Source: Sporosarcina aquimarina
GTDB lineage: Bacteria > Bacillota > Bacilli > Bacillales_A > Planococcaceae
Length of the DNA stretch: 64,000 nucleotides
Direction: 5' to 3'
Assembly (NCBI RefSeq): GCF_019748715.1
Contig: NZ_JACLBZ010000013.1
Location: 1-64,000, forward strand
The notes under the pieces were generated by a model. The model did no database searches. It was given only the letters and a program-made list of their open reading frames with translations, and was not told the origin of the DNA. The first letter of the stretch is position 1. Each line of letters opens with the position of its first letter. The position numbers and the translations under genes were made by a program. Below are positions 61,263 through 64,000 of the stretch, in pieces.

Positions 61263-62530
61263 CAACCTACTACGAACTTCGCTAATCGTTCACATTCACT
61301 TTCCGGCACTTCTACCGTAATCAACGTTCCTTCTTCTTCGTAAGCAGTCTCTTTGATTGCTGCCGTCTCATTCAAATGTGAGACAATTTCTCCGCGATCA
61401 TACGGAATCAACAATTTGCACGTTATATATTGTCTGAATAAATTTTGCTCAATTAACTTTAACAACTCCGGTATTCCTTCATTTTTCCCGGCAGACATCC
61501 ATATACTTTGTTCCTGTGTAAGCGGATATGTAATCCCTGCCAAGTCAGCTTTATTGTAAACATTTACAGTTGGAATGCTCTCCACACCAATGTCTTCCAA
61601 CGTTTCATTCGTCACGTCCATCATATGGCCATGCTCTTCATCTGAAACATCCACGACATGCAAAAGTAAATCTGCATTTTTCGCTTCCTCTAATGTAGAA
61701 CGGAATGCTTGGACAAGATGGTGAGGTAGCTTTGATACAAATCCAACGGTATCAGTGAGGATGAATTCCTTCTTGTCGGGCAGTTTGATTTTTCTCACCG
61801 CTGTCTCTAGCGTCGCGAATAACATGTCTTTTTCGCTGACTTCCTTTGACTGGTCTGCATCCGTGTATTGTAACAGACGATTCATCAACGTCGACTTGCC
61901 GGCATTCGTGTAGCCGACAATCGAAACCACGGGAATGCCGCTGCGTACTCGTTGTTTCCGTTGGGTTTCACGTTGATCTTTCACATGCTCTAATTCGCGA
62001 CGCAGCTTGGCAATCTGATCTTCAATTTTCCGGCGATCGAGCTCTAATTTCGTTTCTCCCGCTCCTTTGTTTTGCAAACCGCCGCCTGTGCCGCCACCTT
62101 GTCTGCTCAATGAAGCACGCAAACCGACTAGGCGTGGCAAAGTATACTGTAGCTGGGCTAATTCTACTTGCATTTGCGCTTCCCGATTTCTCGCTCGCCG
62201 CGCAAAGATGTCCAAGATGAGCATCGTTCGATCAATGATTTTGCACTCCAGCTCTTTTTCTAGATTACGTAATTGCGATGGAGACAATTCATCATTGAAG
62301 ATCAATAAATTTGCGCCAGTCTCTTCGTACACTTGACGAATCTCATCGATCTTTCCCTTACCTAAATAATGAGATGGGTTTCTTCGTTCTAAATTTTGAG
62401 TCACTTCACCGATTACCTTTACGTCAATTGCTTCTGCCAAGTTGCGCAGCTCTTCCATCGCATACTCGAAATGCAGATCTTTTTGTTCATGTACTCCGAC
62501 GATTACTGCCTCTTCCACTAATACATCCAT
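61262..62530 (-). CDS. hflX: HflX, ribosome-associated GTPase
   Basis: 422 residues: N-terminal HflX domain with the Gly-rich SRQGGGTGGGLQNKGAGE and a coiled-coil, then the GTPase domain with G1 GYTNAGKST, G3 DTVGF and G4 NKAD. HflX splits stalled 70S ribosomes after heat or antibiotic stress. GGAGG lies eight bases before ATG 62530. No hfq is adjacent. Confidence 0.95.
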   Translation of the reverse strand: MDVLVEEAVIVGVHEQKDLHFEYAMEELRNLAEAIDVKVIGEVTQNLERRNPSHYLGKGKIDEIRQVYEETGANLLIFNDELSPSQLRNLEKELECKIIDRTMLILDIFARRARNREAQMQVELAQLQYTLPRLVGLRASLSRQGGGTGGGLQNKGAGETKLELDRRKIEDQIAKLRRELEHVKDQRETQRKQRVRSGIPVVSIVGYTNAGKSTLMNRLLQYTDADQSKEVSEKDMLFATLETAVRKIKLPDKKEFILTDTVGFVSKLPHHLVQAFRSTLEEAKNADLLLHVVDVSDEEHGHMMDVTNETLEDIGVESIPTVNVYNKADLAGITYPLTQEQSIWMSAGKNEGIPELLKLIEQNLFRQYITCKLLIPYDRGEIVSHLNETAAIKETAYEEEGTLITVEVPESECERLAKFVVG

Positions 62531-62582
62531 TCCTGTATCCTCCCCAACATCTTTTTACATAGTTTACCCTTCGTCCTGCTAA

Positions 62583-63260
62583 CTAATCGTTATGTAACAA
62601 ACGGACAGCTGCCAGGCGCTCAGGCGTACCTTGTTTTTCCTCAAAACGAAACAGAACATCGCCTACTCGGATATCATTCTTATCCCCGACTTTTTGTGAT
62701 AATAAGACGGCCCATTCCCCTGTTTCTCTTAATGGGTCTTCAACATGAATGATACATTCTGTAATCTGTTGCTCTTTATGTGAAGAACGACGTGCTCCCT
62801 GCTTCTCCAGTTCTGCCCATTCAATGAAAAATGGATAGGGTAATTCACTCGTCGGAGTCTGTTCTATAAACAACATTTTCCAACGCAGTAACTGTCCTTC
62901 TTCAGTTCTTCTCGATGCAGAAAGGATATCAGTCGTCTGAAAACCTTTATTATCTAGCTCTTCTTTCCATATTTCCATCCGATCGACAGAAAAGCAAACC
63001 GTCGCCCAGCCGTCTCCGTATTGCTTGTCATGTAGGAACTGCGCAACAAGCGGTTGATCGACAGCTGCTTTCTCCGCCTTTTCTCTATCTTCAATTGTCA
63101 GCCATTCGATGTACGCGTTATTTGTATAGAGCAAGGCATTGGCCGTTCCCCATTTCTCATGACGCCCACCCATCACAGCGCCGTACCCTTTTCGGTTTTG
63201 CTCTTCAACTACATTCTTCAAGTTTTCATTGGTAAAATAAACTACATGATCCAATTTCAT
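62583..63260 (-). CDS. VOC-superfamily (glyoxalase-like) protein
   Basis: 225 residues, Glyoxalase-like domain (PF13468 type). It starts MKLDHVVYFTN, where His5 and later Glu residues would be metal ligands, and has an internal repeat (DGWATVCFSVDRMEIW). Two beta-alpha-beta-beta-beta modules can be traced. Function unknown. AGGAGTGATATTCA precedes ATG 63260. Same strand as hflX, 52 nt upstream of it. Confidence 0.82.
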   Translation of the reverse strand: MKLDHVVYFTNENLKNVVEEQNRKGYGAVMGGRHEKWGTANALLYTNNAYIEWLTIEDREKAEKAAVDQPLVAQFLHDKQYGDGWATVCFSVDRMEIWKEELDNKGFQTTDILSASRRTEEGQLLRWKMLFIEQTPTSELPYPFFIEWAELEKQGARRSSHKEQQITECIIHVEDPLRETGEWAVLLSQKVGDKNDIRVGDVLFRFEEKQGTPERLAAVRLLHND

Positions 63261-63400
63261 TGAATATCACTCCTGACGCCATTGTTTCCTTATCATAACA
63301 AACCTCCACATCTAAAAACGTTTTTTCACCCTACAGTCTGTTTGATTATTTTGTCTATGTCTGCAAAGTTTTGTATGATGAAGTCAGAAGACCCGACACT

Positions 63401-63414
63401 ATTTCCCGGGAAAT
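63401..63414. promoter_or_regulatory. 14-bp perfect palindrome in the guaD leader
   Basis: ATTTCCCGGGAAAT, 28 bp before the guaD start, next to a partially pairing CCCGACACT. It could be an operator for a dimeric repressor or an RNA hairpin that affects the ribosome site. It does not match the purine riboswitch or the PurR box (CGAA-type). Confidence 0.4.
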
Positions 63415-63441
63415 TTAACTATTCGACAGGAGGAAATAATG

Positions 63442-63909
63442 ATGAATCATAAAAAGTGGTTAGAGCATACAGTGGAAATGGCTACAGATAATGTTGTGAA
63501 TGGCGGAGGTCCTTTTGCAGCAATCGTAGTAAAAGACGGTGAAATTATCGGATCTGGTACGAATCTCGTAGAGTCTACATGTGATCCATCCGCCCATGCA
63601 GAGTTACTGGCTATTAGGGAGGCATGCACAAAATTACAAACTCTTGATCTATCTGACTGCGTATTATATGCAAGTGGGGAACCGTGCCCAATGTGTCTCG
63701 GCGCGTCATACTGGTCAGCTGTTGGTGAAATCATCTACGCCTGTAGTAAACAGGACGCATATATGGAAGTAGGATTCACGAACCCTGTCCAAGACTTCTT
63801 CCCCGATCAACAGCTACCACCAGAAAAGCGTTCTATTCCATTCATTCAGCAAAAAACAGATAATTCGACAAAGCCATTTATTGAATGGAAAAAGCGGCAA
63901 TCCAAGTAA
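63442..63909 (+). CDS. guaD: Guanine deaminase (cytidine-deaminase fold)
   Basis: 155 residues. Zinc ligands His52 in SAHAE with proton shuttle Glu54, and PCPMC with Cys82 and Cys85. Overall pattern and length fit B. subtilis GuaD, which turns guanine into xanthine; the closing segment FIEWKKR differs from the B. subtilis tail that helps shape the active site, so substrate range could differ. The second ATG (63442) has the better spacing to GGAGG. Confidence 0.88.
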   Translation: MNHKKWLEHTVEMATDNVVNGGGPFAAIVVKDGEIIGSGTNLVESTCDPSAHAELLAIREACTKLQTLDLSDCVLYASGEPCPMCLGASYWSAVGEIIYACSKQDAYMEVGFTNPVQDFFPDQQLPPEKRSIPFIQQKTDNSTKPFIEWKKRQSK

Positions 63910-63958
63910 GTCTGAGAGTTTCCTGAAGTCTCCAAATAGTGTAGGATGAAGGAAGAAA

Positions 63959-63983
63959 TGCAGGAGAAAAAAAATCTCCTGCA
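63959..63983. terminator. Terminator downstream of guaD
   Basis: TGCAGGAGA, seven-A loop, TCTCCTGCA. The minus-strand side continues TTTCTTCC, so it may belong to a minus-strand gene beyond the right edge as well as to guaD. Confidence 0.6.
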
Positions 63984-64000
63984 GAAAAAATGCGGAGGGA

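Noticed and set aside
63301..63438. Purine riboswitch before guaD
   Set aside because: The conserved purine aptamer elements (TATAAT-type P1 side, fixed loop pairs, CCG/TCTACC segments) are missing.

Overview
The window reads as chromosomal DNA of a low-GC Gram-positive bacterium of the order Bacillales, most likely Planococcaceae (Sporosarcina-like). The basis is gene order: ddl-murF ... cshA-ydbST-rhomboid-acpS-ydcC-alr-mazEF-rsbRSTUVW-sigB-rsbX-tex-sprT runs in the same order as the Bacillus subtilis alr/sigB region. Protein families, AGGAGG-type ribosome binding sites with many TTG/GTG starts, and compact T-tailed terminators fit the same group. Species assignment is inference. I see no phage, insertion sequence, CRISPR array or defence island; this is mostly core genome.

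Layout. 1-800: five tRNA genes (Gly, Leu, Lys, Gln, Glu) on the minus strand behind one strong promoter, reading toward an rRNA-type leader at the left edge. 1.1-9.6 kb: sprT-like, tex, the complete eight-gene sigma-B stress module and the mazEF pair. 9.7-22.4 kb: envelope genes (alr, lipoprotein, acpS, rhomboid, ydbST, cshA, esterase, murF, ddl, rodA), yjdM and an unlisted 46-aa ORF. 22.7-36.3 kb: accessory-core genes (two MFS carriers, cardiolipin synthase, VanY peptidase, yidC, AraC regulator, several GNATs, ypuA, cvfB, mntR, a CadC-type regulator). 36.4-42.2 kb: complete mrpABCDEFG Na+/H+ antiporter, divergent from a universal-stress protein. 42.4-54.5 kb: murB, yceI, a DsbA-type thiol protein, a Rieske-FAD oxidoreductase, ppaC, nsrR/hmp nitric-oxide defence, a YkvI permease, mpg, an ABC exporter and a uracil-DNA-glycosylase-like protein. 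54.6-64 kb: niaP, the Fur-controlled yclNOPQ siderophore importer, a DUF6612 lipoprotein, hflX, a VOC protein and guaD.

Regulatory picture read directly from DNA. Three sigma-B promoters share one architecture (GTTT-type -35, exactly 13 nt, GGGTAT/GGGTAA): before rsbV (autoregulation), before a small membrane-anchored stress protein (30308) and before an lmo0937-type miniprotein (34634). Five ECF-type promoters (TGAAAC-like, 16-17 nt, CGTA/CGTC) precede ydbST, a DUF4064 protein, ypuA, rodA and a DUF6612 lipoprotein, so several scattered envelope genes look like one envelope-stress regulon. Fur, NsrR and probable NiaR operators sit in front of yclN, hmp and niaP.

Most unusual item: downstream of hflX (61115-61250) lies an array of seven degenerate 10-bp cores in exact 21-bp phase, separated by unrelated 11-bp spacers. 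It can be read as [D/N]-R-A-K heptads, the first part from an ATG that overlaps the hflX stop codon. Next to it, a plus-strand intrinsic terminator with no gene in front of it suggests a small RNA.
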